A DNA stretch of 64,000 nucleotides from Chlorokybus atmophyticus (GCA_009103225.1 RHPI01000773.1:288786-352785), one strand, 5' to 3'; positions 13,110 to 25,400 are shown, counted from the stretch's first letter. Numbers and translations are program-made. The notes: a model not told the origin generated them from the sequence alone.

Positions 13110-13210
13110 NCAAAGCGGCCCTGCTGATGTGCTTGCTTCCCTGTTGCTGTGTGAATAGACAAGCATAGCGGTGCAGGAGTGCTCAAGTAACGAGGCTGTT
13201 AGCTAACCCC
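12655..13210. repeat. duplicated CT-rich block with (CT)n microsatellite
   Basis: A pyrimidine-rich tract followed by GATAGACAAGCATAGCGGTG-like sequence and GCTAGCTAACCCC occurs at about 12655-12810. It recurs as a diverged direct copy at about 13047-13210, where the pyrimidine tract has become a long CT microsatellite (about 13053-13108) with one N at 13110. The second copy ends directly before the ORF at 13214. This may be a duplicated insertion footprint. Confidence 0.65.
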
Positions 13211-13213
13211 AGG

Positions 13214-13868
13214 GTGGTGGTTGGCAGTAGTCAAATGGTTTACCCCATATGGCAAAACCTAAAAGAACTCCAATCCAACGTGTCATCCCCCAAATCCAAC
13301 GTGTCATCCTGTCAATCACGTATGTCAAAGCTCGAGGACGGAGTGAGTAGTCTCCGTAGCACCCAAGACGATGCCAAAGGTAAAGACTTTGAAGCCGAGG
13401 TTAAAGCAAGACCGGAGTATTTCTCGAAGATCGTAGTGGCCAATGTGTTTCAGCACGTTACGACAGCAGAGTTGGACAAATATTCTGTGGCTGAGCGGCA
13501 CCAGCGATTTGAGAACGACGTTGAGTGGAAGAGGTGGCGGGATGTGGTTTATGAGGTGACGCTGCTGGATATGGACTTCAGCAGCTCTGTTTCCGCGGAT
13601 TTACCCTTTGGCGCGGTGGCTAAAGAGCGCGCGGCCACAACATCCATGCGTCAGCGCCCCTGCATTTATAGCAATAGAAGCATCAGTTACACTCGGTATG
13701 CCAGATGTCGTCCGCACTGACGAGCGCGCCACCGCACTGCAGCTGCTTCTTCCCTACATGCCATACAACGCCGTCGTACCGGTGGCGCTTGGAAAGCGAG
13801 GTGAGTACGACGCCAAGGAAGCCAAGATGCGCGGTGTCGTCGCCGTCACCAACCGTCATGTGCGGTAG
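13214..13868 (+). pseudogene. coiled-coil plus restriction-nuclease-like domain ORF, frameshifted
   Basis: The first frame (from 13214) has a short heptad-like region (LEDGVSSLRSTQDD) and then FEAEVKARPEYFSKIVV and an acidic helix-rich part. A shift by one base near a CCCC run (about 13651-13660) moves to a second frame. That frame carries FIAIEASVTLGMPDV, ERATALQLLLPYM, VVPVALG and MRGVVAVTNRHV, and it stops at 13868. The order (coiled coil, a Tyr-Phe block, a hydrophobic strand with Glu, Asp-x-x-Arg-x-x-x-Arg helix, P-V strand, G-V-V-x-V strand) resembles bacterial coiled-coil proteins with a PD-(D/E)XK-like fold. That match is from memory of the family pattern, not a search. The break could be a sequencing error in the C run, an intron or true decay. 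It lies among repeats, which fits a transferred or element-borne gene. Confidence 0.45.
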
Positions 13869-15137
13869 ATAAGTGCGTAGTCAGGCTTGTTCAGCTCGCG
13901 TAGAATAGTGTGTAATACACAGAATGCAAGGATTGTGGCATGCATGAGAGAGTGACATACACATGCATGAAGGTGTGACACACACATGCATGAGCAGTCT
14001 ACTCACCACATCATGAAGCACTCTCATTAACCACAGGGCTGCTAACCTAGCTGCTACCTACCTTCTCTACTGCCCATACCCCATTAAACATGCATGCATG
14101 CAGGCGTGCGTGCGTCCTCACCTGCACATGCGCCTTGGTCAGCGGTCTTCTTGCAGCAGCAGCGGCCACACCAGCAGCAGGCCTCAACGGACTCCCCCTC
14201 CCGCTTCACCCACACCCCCGCCGCCATCTCCGCAAGCCTCATACTGCCGTCTTGTCAACTGCCGTCTTAGGGTTTTGTCGGTACACGCACGCATGCATGC
14301 CTGCTATGCTGACTGCTGTGCTAATTGACTGACTGCTGAGCTGACAGTGCACTAACGTGATATGTCAAGTGCTGTCGCTCAGAATGCCAGTGTCTCATCT
14401 GACTCAGCAAAGTGTCCGTTGGGCCAGCCATTGTATCGCTACTGCTCCTGCTGGCGGCGGGTGTTACAACAAGAGGCTGTAAAGACCAGCACGCCATAAC
14501 CTAGCCTGCTGCGCCCCTCACGCACAGCACAATACAGCATCCCGCTCACCCCCTCGCCTAACCTCCCTTGCCTGCTGCTGCTGCTGCTACCTGCTGGTCG
14601 CTTCTACAACTACGCTGACACCAGCCCCGCTGTTGCTCAGGTCTGCCCTGCCTTGCCTTGCCTTACACCTGCTGTGCTGCTACTGCCCCGCCCCACCTCT
14701 CCGCCCACCACCACCAGCATACGCACGTAGCTAGTGCACATAGCCTTGCCCTTGCCCTTGTAATTCAGTCCTTGCTGGTGTGCCTGTTGGTGTGCTGGCT
14801 GGTGTGCTTGCTGGTGCCTTACATTGTGTTGCAATTGTTGGAAAGCCTATGCATGTACTGCAGGCATGGACACTCCCTCGGCGGCGGTGCATGTCGTGGC
14901 TGTGTAATTGTTGCATTCTGTGGTGCATTGTATAGTAGATTTGTCGTGTGGCATTCTTTTGGTGGTGTTGCTTAACACAGCGAAATGATCATCTATGGCC
15001 ATGTATGGACTACCTGTTTGCTTGGCCGTGTGGTTGGGGCTGCACCGCCCTGTTTTTGTATAAAAGTGTAGCCCACAAAACACGCACAATCATCAAGACG
15101 CAACTTTTGCACTCCACTACTGCAGCTCCACCTAATA
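13869..15137. other. intergenic, low-complexity
   Basis: No gene is supported. The stretch holds TGCATGCATG runs (about 14090), CTG triplet clusters (about 14575) and repeated GTGTGCTGGCTGGTG-like words (about 14775-14815). It is the 3' flank of the minus-strand gene ending at 15138. Confidence 0.45.
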
Positions 15138-18131
15138 TCACCGTGATGGAGTTCTAGAAGATGTCTGCACAGCATCGGCTGCATTGGTCCTGTTTTTGAC
15201 GCTACTACCGTTCCCGGCCCTCCAAGTGCCACGACGTGTGACATCATCGCCGCTAACTTCAACTGTCAACGCTTGCCGCTGCTGTTGCTGTTGTTGCTGT
15301 TGTTGCTGCTGCTTCTGTTGCTGCAGTTGCTTCAACTCTTCATGCACACGTGACATCCGCTGCGTCGGACGCAAAAAGTACCGGGGACTCTCGGCCCCCT
15401 CACTCCGCCACGCCCGCACACCCAACGGCAACCCCGCATCTACAACAAGACATGTCCGGTAAGTCTCTAACCACACAAGCACACATCCACACCTAGTCCA
15501 ACTCTCCATCCACTCACCAAACACGGGTGTTTTTTCCTCCACCTCTGGTTCGCAGCTCACTCTGCGGTTGTTAGCATCCATCTGGCCACTACTGGCCAAT
15601 CTGAGTGAGGCGAGCGGCGGGGGTGGCGGGAGCACGAGGGTGGTGGGTGGTAAAGGAAGAGTGGGCGCAGGACCGGGAGTAGGGGAAGAGGGAGGTGAGA
15701 GTTGTTGGAGGGAACCTTGTCGCGCTGGTGTTGGTGTACGGGCCCGGCTGGCTGGCGTGGTTGGAAGCGGTGGATCATCCGCCACAACGGGCTCCCAACC
15801 GCCCTCAACCTCCAACGGAATCCACGCTGCCTGCGAGACAAAGGTGCATGAGTACTTGCATGCGCGCAAGCTTGTGCTTGTGTATACATCTGTACATGCA
15901 CACCGGGCCAATGCGCACAAATACGCATGCACCGACGCGCCCACGCACATGCACGCACACTTGTGTTGTACACGCGTATCTGCGTATGCACGCATGCACA
16001 CATACATCCATGCAACCATCAACCACCGTACTTGGGCAATCTGCGCAAGTCTGTCTCCCAGCATTTCCAGCGTGGCGACGGCGGCAGCAGGGCCATCGAG
16101 CGGGGCGGCCGCAACCGGGCTCAGCGCACCGTTGTTGCCGCCGCTGCCAGTGCTGATCGCGAGCGCCATGCTTTGTGACCGACCCATACGCGAGTTTGGG
16201 ATGTACCGCTGCTTTGTCGGCCTGGTACATGCATGCGTGAGTTAGTGAGTGTCATCTGTCTGATTGCACACATGCGCGCGCGCACTTACACAAACACACT
16301 AATGCACACGCTTGCACGATTGCACACACGCGGCAACGCATGCATGCGCACGCATGCACCTATGCGCGCTCACGCTCGCGCTCACACTCACGCACACACC
16401 AGGTTCATTTCAATCCTCCTTACTCACTTGATCAGTTGTGTGTTGGCGGCGGGTACCTCCAAGGCCTTCACTGCCGGAGAGTTGATCGTAATCCAGAGCG
16501 CATCAGGTGGGTCTATCGACAGTGAGCGCAATATGCCATCTACGCTCATCTGCACGAATCAACCAGTTAGTTGACCGCTGGATAGGTGATGGAGTGGTCA
16601 GGACAGAGAATTGATAACTTGCCTGTAGGCAGTGAACCAGCAAGACCGATGCGTGAAGCTCAGCCTGAAGCTTGTCACGCTTTCTTTCTGAAGCTTGAAC
16701 GCGGTTCTCAAGCGAGTCAAACCTGTGGGCATGTTTGTGCGTATGGGTGCGCGTGTGCGTGCGTGTCACAATGCACTGATTCACACAGGGTGAGTCAAGC
16801 AAACAGTCTCATGTGATCCCAGTGTTGGCTTACTCGTTCCATCGGAAGCGCTTGTCGTAGCCGTTGTGAAGCACGTCGGCGTGGAGGGCTTTGAGCTGCC
16901 TCTGCTGAGTGCGGAGGTTGGCCACAGCGGCCTCACTCGACGCCACACTTGCCTGCGCACACACATGGAACAAAAGTCAACTTATGGTCAATAGGAACTA
17001 CTGACTCTCACCTCCTGTGCGTAAGGAAGATCTCACGCATGCGTGCACACAACATACACACTCATGTACTTTGAACAATTTCTTACAGTCACTCAGTAAC
17101 TCAGAGTCACACACACTCACTTGAAGTTCTGATCGGGTTTGAAACCGCTCAAAAAAGGCGTTGAGGACTTCGTTTGTGTCACTGCAACACAGGTGTATTG
17201 TGTGAGTAAGATTGTCCATCTAGTCAGCATGCATGGGCTTGTGTGCATAACATACGTTAAGCCGGTAATGGCTTGAATCCTGATAGCATATCGCTGCAGT
17301 TTAACCGCCTGCTCGCGGGTCTCTTGGCTTATGACCTCGTGCACCACGTTGCCCTGACCATAACCATCACCGTTAACATACTCTCGTGTATGTTGATTGG
17401 GGGCCCTTCTATTTTCCATATGCTCTCTCACACAGCAGCCCAACTTTGCAATGTCCTCACTTGTTGAGTCATCATGATGCTGGCTTTCATGGCCTTGATG
17501 CGTTCGCGGTTCGTCCGCTCTATACGCGCGTGCCTTCTCTGCGCAGCCTCGGCCTTGCTCGCAGCCAACCTTGCCTGAACATGACACGGGGTACACCACA
17601 CCAATCAGTTGTGGGTGCAAACGCGGAAGCATGTGCGCGCAACACTCCGACATGTGTGTGCAAGTGGGTGTGTGCGCTGGCGTGCATGTGTGTATACATG
17701 TGCACACGTGTGTGCGCATGCGTGCATGCGCATATGCGTGCACATGCGCTAGTGAGAAGCTCATCCCACATCAGCATTGCTATAGAATCAACACCTTTGA
17801 CATCACTCGGGCCTTGCGCTCATGCAACTCCTCCATCTTCTCCAGTTTCTGCTGCGCCAGTGCCCACCGCAATGCCTTGAGCTCCTGCAAGAGGTGGTCC
17901 CAAGTTTGAGTGACTAGCATGCCCTTGACACGCTGTTGTGTGACACCCACCCACCATCACACCCACACCCACATGCCAACACTTCACCTGTTCCGCTGCT
18001 TCTTGCGCGCTCGTGCCCTCGGCCTGCCGCGCCCACGCCAGCCGTATCTGCTCGACCATGTGTTCGCACGCCGACCGCGCCGTCGCCAACCGCAGCTCAG
18101 AGTGCGCTCGCGCCCTCTACAAGAAGGTTGT

Positions 18132-18162
<31 letters not shown>

Positions 18163-19536
18163 CATGTATGCGTGCGTAACACCAACATTATCCTACCTGT
18201 ATCCGGTGTTGTACATGCACCGCCGTCTGCGCGAAAGCGTTCTCCCGCTGCAGAGCGTCGCACGCCTCCTCGAGCGCCTCCTCCGCCTCGGCGCGCCTGG
18301 CCTCCGACTCCTCCGCCTTCACCTCCTCCGCTTCCAAGGCCTGACCCTCAGCCTGGACCTGCATGTGGTTGTTGGAAGTGGTGTCATATATGTTGTTATG
18401 TGTGTGTGGGTGTTTACCATCATGCGAAGTTCTTCCAGAGCGGCCTCCTTGTTGCGGACCTCGGCGAGGAGACCGTTGAGCTCCTGAGAGAGATCGAACA
18501 CCGTCGCTGTGCATATGCTCGCCTCCTCCTCCGCCACCTGCAATGAACCAAAGAATCAGTCAATGAACAACTGAGTGTGCGTGCATGTGTGCGTGCACGT
18601 GCACGTTCATGTTTGTACTTCCAGTCGCAGTCAAGTCCTTGAATGAGGCACTGTGCTCTCACCTGTCCCATAACCTTCCTTTCTTGCCAAGCTTGCATGC
18701 TCGCCAGCTTGTTCTGTCATTATCATCACCCCAAACTTCAGATCAACACTCACGCACAAAGCCACCCAACAACCGACCCAACACCATGCAAACAACGAAC
18801 ACACGCAAGCACCACACCTGGAGCTTCGCCTCATAGTCCTCATGCGTGTTATTCCTGAACCCACTCCCAACACTCCCGGGATGGGACTCGTCCCCGGAGA
18901 AGAAGCTGTCGACGGAGTCCCGCCTCGACAGCTGGCGCAACTGGGTGCGTTCGGGACTCTGTCGGGGACGGGTCTGGGAACTGGGCCTGGGCCTGGGCTT
19001 GGAATGGGAACGGGACTGGGACTGGAAGGAGCTCTGGGCTGATGGGGGAGAGGGTGACCTGTTCTGGGAACGGCTATGGGAACGGGTCTGGGACCTGGAG
19101 TTTTGGGCAGCATGACGGGTGGGTATGTTTGAAAATGAGTGAGTGCTGTTGTGTATAGTAGAGGAGTAGGCATTGGCGAAGCGTGTGTATAACTTTGCTG
19201 ACCTGGGTTTGGGTTTGCTGGCGAAGGGGTGTATTGGGAGTGAACGGATGCCGCTGTAGGAGGTGGACGGCCTTTCCATGTGATCCACCCTGACACACGA
19301 GAGACGCTTGTAAGGAGTTGCAAGAAACGCACAAACGCACACACGTACACAAGCACAAGCACAGTTTGTGCTTGCAGACTTCTCCACAAGGGTCACCCTC
19401 ACATCAGTACACACACGTACGGGACACTGAGTGACAAGCATACATACACATGAACGCACACACACTACCATGTTGGTGTTTTGTCTCACCCAAAACTGAC
19501 ATGGGAGTCATCATAGCCGGCTTCCAGGAACCCCAT
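15138..19536 (-). CDS. large coiled-coil protein, probably ODAD1/ODAD3 (CCDC114/CCDC151) type
   Basis: About a dozen minus-strand exons join into one coiled-coil protein. The inferred start is MGFLEAGYDDSHVSF (ATG 19536). Next comes an Arg/Ser/Pro-rich segment (about 18840-19110). Long Glu/Ala/Arg heptads follow (about 18250-18540 and 17820-18080). The block RIQAITGLT (about 17270) joins NEVLNAFFERFQTRSELQ (about 17160), which looks like the conserved ATGV/EV..F segment of outer-dynein-arm docking-complex coiled-coil proteins. LENRVQASERKRDKLQAEL (about 16700) and VDGILRSLSI (about 16530) follow. The C-terminal exons are Pro-rich (about 15600-15830) and contain a Gln tract (about 15280-15325), ending at 15138. 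Such proteins act on axonemal doublets. Family assignment rests on one short motif and the coiled-coil architecture, so another coiled-coil family is possible. Exon borders are approximate. Confidence 0.55.
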
Positions 19537-19796
19537 TGCCGATGCAGATCGGATGTTGAATGGTGAGGTATAACCCACCCCACCTCCATGTTGGTCGCTA
19601 TCACCATCAAAAACTCCCACTCTGTCACCACTACTATTGCTATTGATGCTGCTCCTCACCACATGTGTTGACTCTAACAGCGGCCCGCCTGCACCCATAA
19701 CAGGCCAGCAGGGGGCCTGACAACCCAAGCGAGTACTACTGTCTATCCCATACTTCAAGACATAGACTCTCACGTGTTCAGGTGTGGAGTTGAAAC

Positions 19797-19904
19797 TCAA
19801 TCATCTCCAGTCATGAGCCAGTCCAGCACTAAGCCAGCTGCCATGACAGACATGATGACGCACACAAACAGCTCAGCCAGCACAGTCCTCTTCGTCGCCT
19901 CCAT
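19797..19904 (-). CDS. 35-residue ORF with one membrane segment, possible uORF
   Basis: An ATG at 19904 opens a 35-codon frame, MEATKRT then a hydrophobic stretch (about residues 8-30) and a DD end, with the stop at 19797-19799. It lies about 260 bp upstream of, and on the same strand as, the coiled-coil gene start at 19536. It may be an upstream ORF in that transcript, a microprotein gene, or chance. No family is recognised. Confidence 0.25.
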   Translation of the reverse strand: MEATKRTVLAELFVCVIMSVMAAGLVLDWLMTGDD

Positions 19905-20353
19905 CTTGGACTGATACTCTACACTGAACTGACACGCTTTCACTGAGGCTGGCAGGAACAGTGCAAGGAAGCTTGCGTGTGTATGCTTATGTGTCTATCT
20001 CTCTGTGTGTGCGTTCTTATGTGTGGCTCACTCTGAGTTGCTCTCTGTTTGCGGCGGCAAAGCTGTACGTGACTCCAAGGCGAGTCTGCGCTGGACTGCT
20101 CCCACTCCTGACACGTGTCGGGATGGCCAATTTGACGACGCGGTCACGTGAGGCAGGCACAATCCGTGTCGGTCAATCCGGTTTCAAATTGTCAGCTGAT
20201 GCCAATAGTCGGCATACAACGCGTCTACGCCGACGACTGACTGTGCAGACTGCAGGCCAATCAACCATTGTGGCTGCAGGCGTTCGCTAAGCTGTTTGCG
20301 GGTCTTTGGTGGGAATGTTGGCTAAGACCGGCGTTGGGGGTTTGCTGGCGGCG

Positions 20354-20362
20354 AAACCCTAA
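20354..20362 (+). promoter_or_regulatory. telo-box AAACCCTAA upstream of RPL15
   Basis: The word AAACCCTAA lies about 80 bp upstream of the eL15 start codon. In land plants this telo-box is a known promoter element of ribosomal-protein and translation genes. Its role here is inferred. Confidence 0.55.
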
Positions 20363-20442
20363 TCTAGGTCTCTTTGGCCACCGCCGCCGCCGCGGGGTCG
20401 TCGTGGGCGTGGGCGGCGCGGGGCTCGCGGGAGGCGGCCACC

Positions 20443-21733
20443 ATGGGTAAGCGCTTGATAGTGTTGTCAATCATGTAACTTGTCGTCGCACGGTAGGGTG
20501 CAAGGATTGGTCTGGAGCTGGTGGTATTGCGCTTGTGCTCAGCTGGCGTTTCAACAGTGTTGTGGTCGCATTGGGGTGCCTGATCTGCCAGACTCAACAA
20601 CCGCAGTGATCTGGTTTACTTAATTGTTGTCCCGAGGAAGTGCGCACGTGAGTTGCATGTTTATTATTGTACAGATCGCCTCAAACATTGCTGCATGCAC
20701 AGCGCAGCACACACTGCTTTCTTTTCGCCAAAGCATCACCAGTAGATCTAGCTGATAGCAATTGCAATCCTGCCCAAGCAATTGCCATTCAATCGCCATT
20801 TTACTTGTAATATCTTTTGTTGAGACTAGGGTTGTCTATGGTCAGGTGCCTATAAGTACGTAGAGGAGCTGTGGAAGCGCAAGCAGAGCGATGTCATGCG
20901 CTTCTTGATGCGCGTGCGATGCTGGGAGTACCGCCACTTGCCTTCCGTTGTGCGCGTGTCCCGCCCTTCGCGCCCGGACAAGGCTCGCCGCCTCGGTTAC
21001 AAGGCCAAGCAGGTTGACTAAGCAGATAGATTGCAGTCTCAGCATTCGGTGTTACAGTGGTTGGTAGGTACAGAACCAACATGTGTGCTTCTCAGGGTTT
21101 GGTGATTTACCGCGTGCGCATTCGCCGTGGTGGCCGCAAGCGTCCGGTGTCCAAGGGTATTGTTTACGGTAAGCCCAAGTCTCAGGGTATCACGCAGTTG
21201 AAGGCGCAGCGCAACCACCGCAGCGTCGCCGAGGAGCGTGCGGGACGTCGCTGCGGCGGTCTGCGCGTCCTCAACTCGTACTGGGTGAACCAGGTAGGTG
21301 CCCATTCTTGCTCTCAGCGTGCATCATGTCGCAAAGCGTGGTGGGATGGCAACTTTGTTAAGAAGCTCAGCTATATGCATTCTGGTTGTATCTACAGTTG
21401 TTACTGACAGCTCTATCAGTTAACACTGGCTCATGGCGTTGTTTTCCTGCAACGCGTGTGGTTGATGTGCTTGTGATGCTGTCACAGGACTCTACCTTCA
21501 AGTACTACGAGGTCATCTTGGTGGATCCCCACCACAACGCCGTGCGCAAGGACCCCCGCCTCAACTGGATATGCAACCCCGTCCACAAGCACCGCGAGCT
21601 CCGGGGCCTCACCTCGGCCGGCAAGGCCTACCGTGGCCTGCGCGGCAAGGGCCATCTGTACCACAAGAACAGGCCCTCGCGCCGCGCTGCCTGGAAGAGG
21701 AACAACACACTGTCTCTCAAGCGATACCGGTAG
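20443..21733 (+). CDS. RPL15: 60S ribosomal protein eL15
   Basis: Cytosolic large-subunit protein eL15. The exons resolve cleanly: 20443-20446, 20846-21012, 21096-21293 and 21488-21733. They sum to 615 nt, which encodes 204 residues plus the stop, the usual eL15 length. Exon 1 carries only ATG and one further base, and the intron starts at GTAAGC. Splicing gives [20 protein letters not shown], the family N-terminus. Downstream blocks include [26 protein letters not shown] and the end NTLSLKRYR. The start lies in GCGGCCACCATGG, a full Kozak-like context. Splitting at the start codon is a common layout of ribosomal-protein genes. The gene is convergent with DNAJC3 and divergent from the coiled-coil gene. 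Confidence 0.97.
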
Positions 21734-22492
21734 ACTGCTGCTGGTTAGCGGTGGCCTATTGCTGTGCTGGATTGTTGTCGACTCGACATTGTATTACAGA
21801 TCGCTTTGTCACATGGCTGCTTGTGCATATGCGCTGAAACGCTCTACTGCCGAGTCACAATGGTATCACATGGGCCGTAACCTTGTTGTTTGGACAGAGT
21901 ATATGACTGCTACTACTGACTTGCTACTAGGATATTGTGACCGGCTGTTCACTACATAATGCCACTGCTTAATTGCAAACCATGCCTCCTGTGAACATGT
22001 CGCTTTTGAGAAAGGCTTGCACATATTCAAACTAGGGTATTCTGGAAGAAATGTTCTTGATTCCAAGGTTGGGACAGCCTGTTGGACAGGTTCTTTGGTA
22101 GGTATGCCTGTATGCTTGTAACTTAACCATCAATAATGTTTGCAATGGGCAACATGCACAATTGGAGTTGCACGGACGATGTTCGGACCACACATGGTAC
22201 ATCGGTGTGAGGTACAAGGTTGTGGCCTGCGTCGCAGCTCATGTCGTACCATCCATTTCATTGCCATCAACAAGACCATCTTATATAGAAGCGCTCGAGG
22301 TGTGCAATGATAGGCTGCCGCTGCAGCTTACACGCATCCAGTTGTTGTGAGCATTATGTCCATTTGCACTCTGAAAACTGCATTGTAGCATAAGCGGTGC
22401 TGTACTCAGCTGGTAGTGAACATGCATGACAGCAACAACGACTCTGAGTGAGATTGCCATACACGCTACTATTGAAAGAATTGCATTGCTTG
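21734..22492. other. convergent 3' spacer between RPL15 and DNAJC3
   Basis: No gene is supported. A TGTAA word near 22110 (plus) and the complement TTACA near 22329 (minus TGTAA) are candidate poly(A) signals for the two converging genes. Confidence 0.45.
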
Positions 22493-25400
22493 TTACCAAC
22501 CGCCCTGGAAGCCGCCCCCACCACCCGGAAACCCACCATCAAACGTGAAGTGAAACGTTTGCTGTTGATGCATGTTTTGGTGGTGTCCGGGCCAACCCCC
22601 AGGACCCCCTCCACCCCCCTGATCATTAATGTCTTCTCCCCTGTCATAGCGAGCTTTCAACTCCTCGTTGGTCAACACCTGTGACATAGAATGAATAAGA
22701 TCCAAAGAATGGCAAATTACACAGAGGCGCCAAGTCTCTATGGGTGTATCCGTGCATCGCCGGTAGACCAACCTCATAAGCTTCAGCAACGGCGTGAAAC
22801 TTCTTCTCCGCCTCCTCTTTGTTGTCGGTGTTCTTGTCAGGATGCCATTGCAGCGCGAGCCGCTTGTAAGCCTTCTTGATGTCGGCTGTACTCGCAGTTC
22901 TGTCAATACCAAGTTCTTTGTAATAATCTTTCCTAAGGCTCATCTTCAAAAGCCGTTCTGCGCGCTGCAAGGCTTCATGGATGCGCCGATCCTGCATAGC
23001 ACACATTTGTTCATGAACTCTGCTTCTGCACTACCTACATTCACAGAAGGTAAATGGCGTCACAATGAAATTGAACGCCATCGTTTAGCTGCCCGCCCCC
23101 TCTTCCCAACCAATAGCAACACAAATGACAGTTCGCATGCCGGCCAGGCCGCATATCTGTACATATGCTACCTGAGGGTTCTTCTCCTTGGCATTTCTGA
23201 AGTCCTGAATGGCGGACTCGTAATCTTCTAGCAGCAGCTTGGCCTCGCCGCGCTCAATGATTGCCTCTAGCTGAAGACCCACGGATAAGCCGTGTGACCA
23301 TCAAGCATGCTACCACAACTTCATGCAACATGCGGGGAAATGCACATTGAGCCCTCATGCAGCAGCATCTCTGCAAAGGCCTGAGGTGGTGTACTATGGC
23401 CACCTACCTGTTCAGAATCAATCTCTAAGGCTTGGTTACAAGACTGGAGCGCATCTTTGGCTTTCTTGAGCTTGACTTGCGACTTACAGAGGCCTATCAA
23501 CAGCTCCAGGTTCATCAGAGTGTGCTCAGGGTCCACCTAGCAGAGTGAAGAGAGGTGAGGGGTAAAAGCCCAAAGCGACCACAATACAACTTGACAACTG
23601 AACTTGAATGCTGCTTGCAGGATCTAGATTAAAACTTGCAGACATGATGCCGACACGTAACGTTGCGAACCAGCTATGACCAATCCACTGAGTTATTACG
23701 ACAGCTGTACCTCCAATGCTGACTTGAAATCATCTACAGCTGCAGCATGCTTTCCCGCCTCTGCTTCGGCTTTCGCGCTGGCGGCAAGCTTATCAAGCTG
23801 TTTCACCTTTCGATACTCTTTCTTGCACTCTGTGTGCTCAGGGTCAGACTGCAAAGCCTTCCGATAGTGCCTGCATTGTATAGTACGACAAGTTTTCGGG
23901 TTGGCCAAATAACAGAACAGCTATGAACAATTGGACACTTGATGATTGACTGCACCATGTGGATACTACACACATGCATGCATGCATGGCGGTTCTGCAC
24001 AGCTGTTAAAGCCACTGACCTCATTGCAACCTCATGGTCCTTGAGGCGGTAGTATCCTCGGCCACGCCAGAGTAGAGCTTGAATGTGATCAGGAGCCAAT
24101 TTGAGTATCTTCCCGGTTTCTGCGACAACTGTATCCCAGTCGCCAAAGGATGCTGCAAGCTCGGCAGATAGCAACCGTGCCTGGGATATAACCGAATAAC
24201 AAGTAATCAAGGGTCATCAATACCATCTTTGAAATTTTGAGTACAGCAGCCTGTGCCGCCAATGGATTTACCACATGGCCTCAAGTGTAGCACTGTACAG
24301 CCGACTGCCAATACAAACAACACGGAATGGATGTCATACCTCAACACAATCTGGTATCTGTTCTAGCGCCATGTTGAGGTACTGCTGAGCGTGCTTGAGA
24401 TTGTCGTTATCTTGCCAGCTGTATGCATACTCCAGGTTTTGGCGCGCAGTCTGTGCCAATCCAAGCGTGTAAAAATTAATCCAACAATCTAGCTGTGATG
24501 TCTAGTGAGCAACAGCAAGACTTCAGGAGAGCTATACGCTACTTTTGTATACGATACAATAAGTACTGCATTACCTCCAGTATGTGTTTCTCTTCCGTGG
24601 CTGCCTTGTGACCTGCCCTGATCCGCAGGATTTCTGCAAAGTCCTGTGCTGCCGCGTCAAACTGGCAACACTGCCGCCTTAGTCTACCTCTATGTAGGTA
24701 CCCCTGGATAAAAGAGGGGTCCACCTGCACCGCCATGTCCAAGTCCTGGCATACCATCGCACACAGTGGTGTGAGGGATACAACTAACGCACTCGATTAC
24801 GTATTTCATGAACAGCACACAAGGCTTTGCAGTAGGCAGGCAGGCGTCTCACCCTCAACGCCTCACTGTTAAGCCTTTGCTGCAAGTACGCAGCTGCCCG
24901 CTTCGTATACCCCAATGGTGCATTCGGATCCGATTCTGCATTCAGAAACTGCTTTGCTCACAGCACCGACATATTAAATTGCATTCTGCTCCTGAGCGCT
25001 GGAACCATGCTCCATACCTATAGCTGTTGTATAATGCCGAACTGCAATCGAATACAAACCCTGTGCAACCGCTGAATCGCCATCCCGCATGGCGCCTGCA
25101 AGGCACAATACAACATACAAGCATGTCATACATGTGCAGAGCTGGAGCTGTCATGTACGTGAAACACCACGCCATGAAGCTGCAGCTTGGAAAGGCGCAT
25201 GTACAACAGCTGCTTGGCCAGTGCACACAAAGCACAGTACTGGCAGCCTTTGACAACTAGTAGCTTGTGCGTGAAATTGCAATCGCACGACACAATGCTT
25301 CTGACCAACAGTTACAACAACAGCAAACCGTCTAGTAAGATTATTTCGTTGAGAGCTGCTGTTAAAGTACGTGAACAACAAGAGGGTACCATTGCAACTG

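Noticed and set aside
13047-13186. Arg/Glu repeat protein
   Set aside because: It is a translation of the CT microsatellite.
15568-16245. 225-codon plus-strand frame
   Set aside because: It is antisense to the Pro-rich exons and repeat-rich introns of the minus-strand coiled-coil gene.
18013-18546. 177-codon plus-strand Pro/Arg-rich frame
   Set aside because: It is antisense to the Glu/Ala coiled-coil exons, which have proper splice sites.
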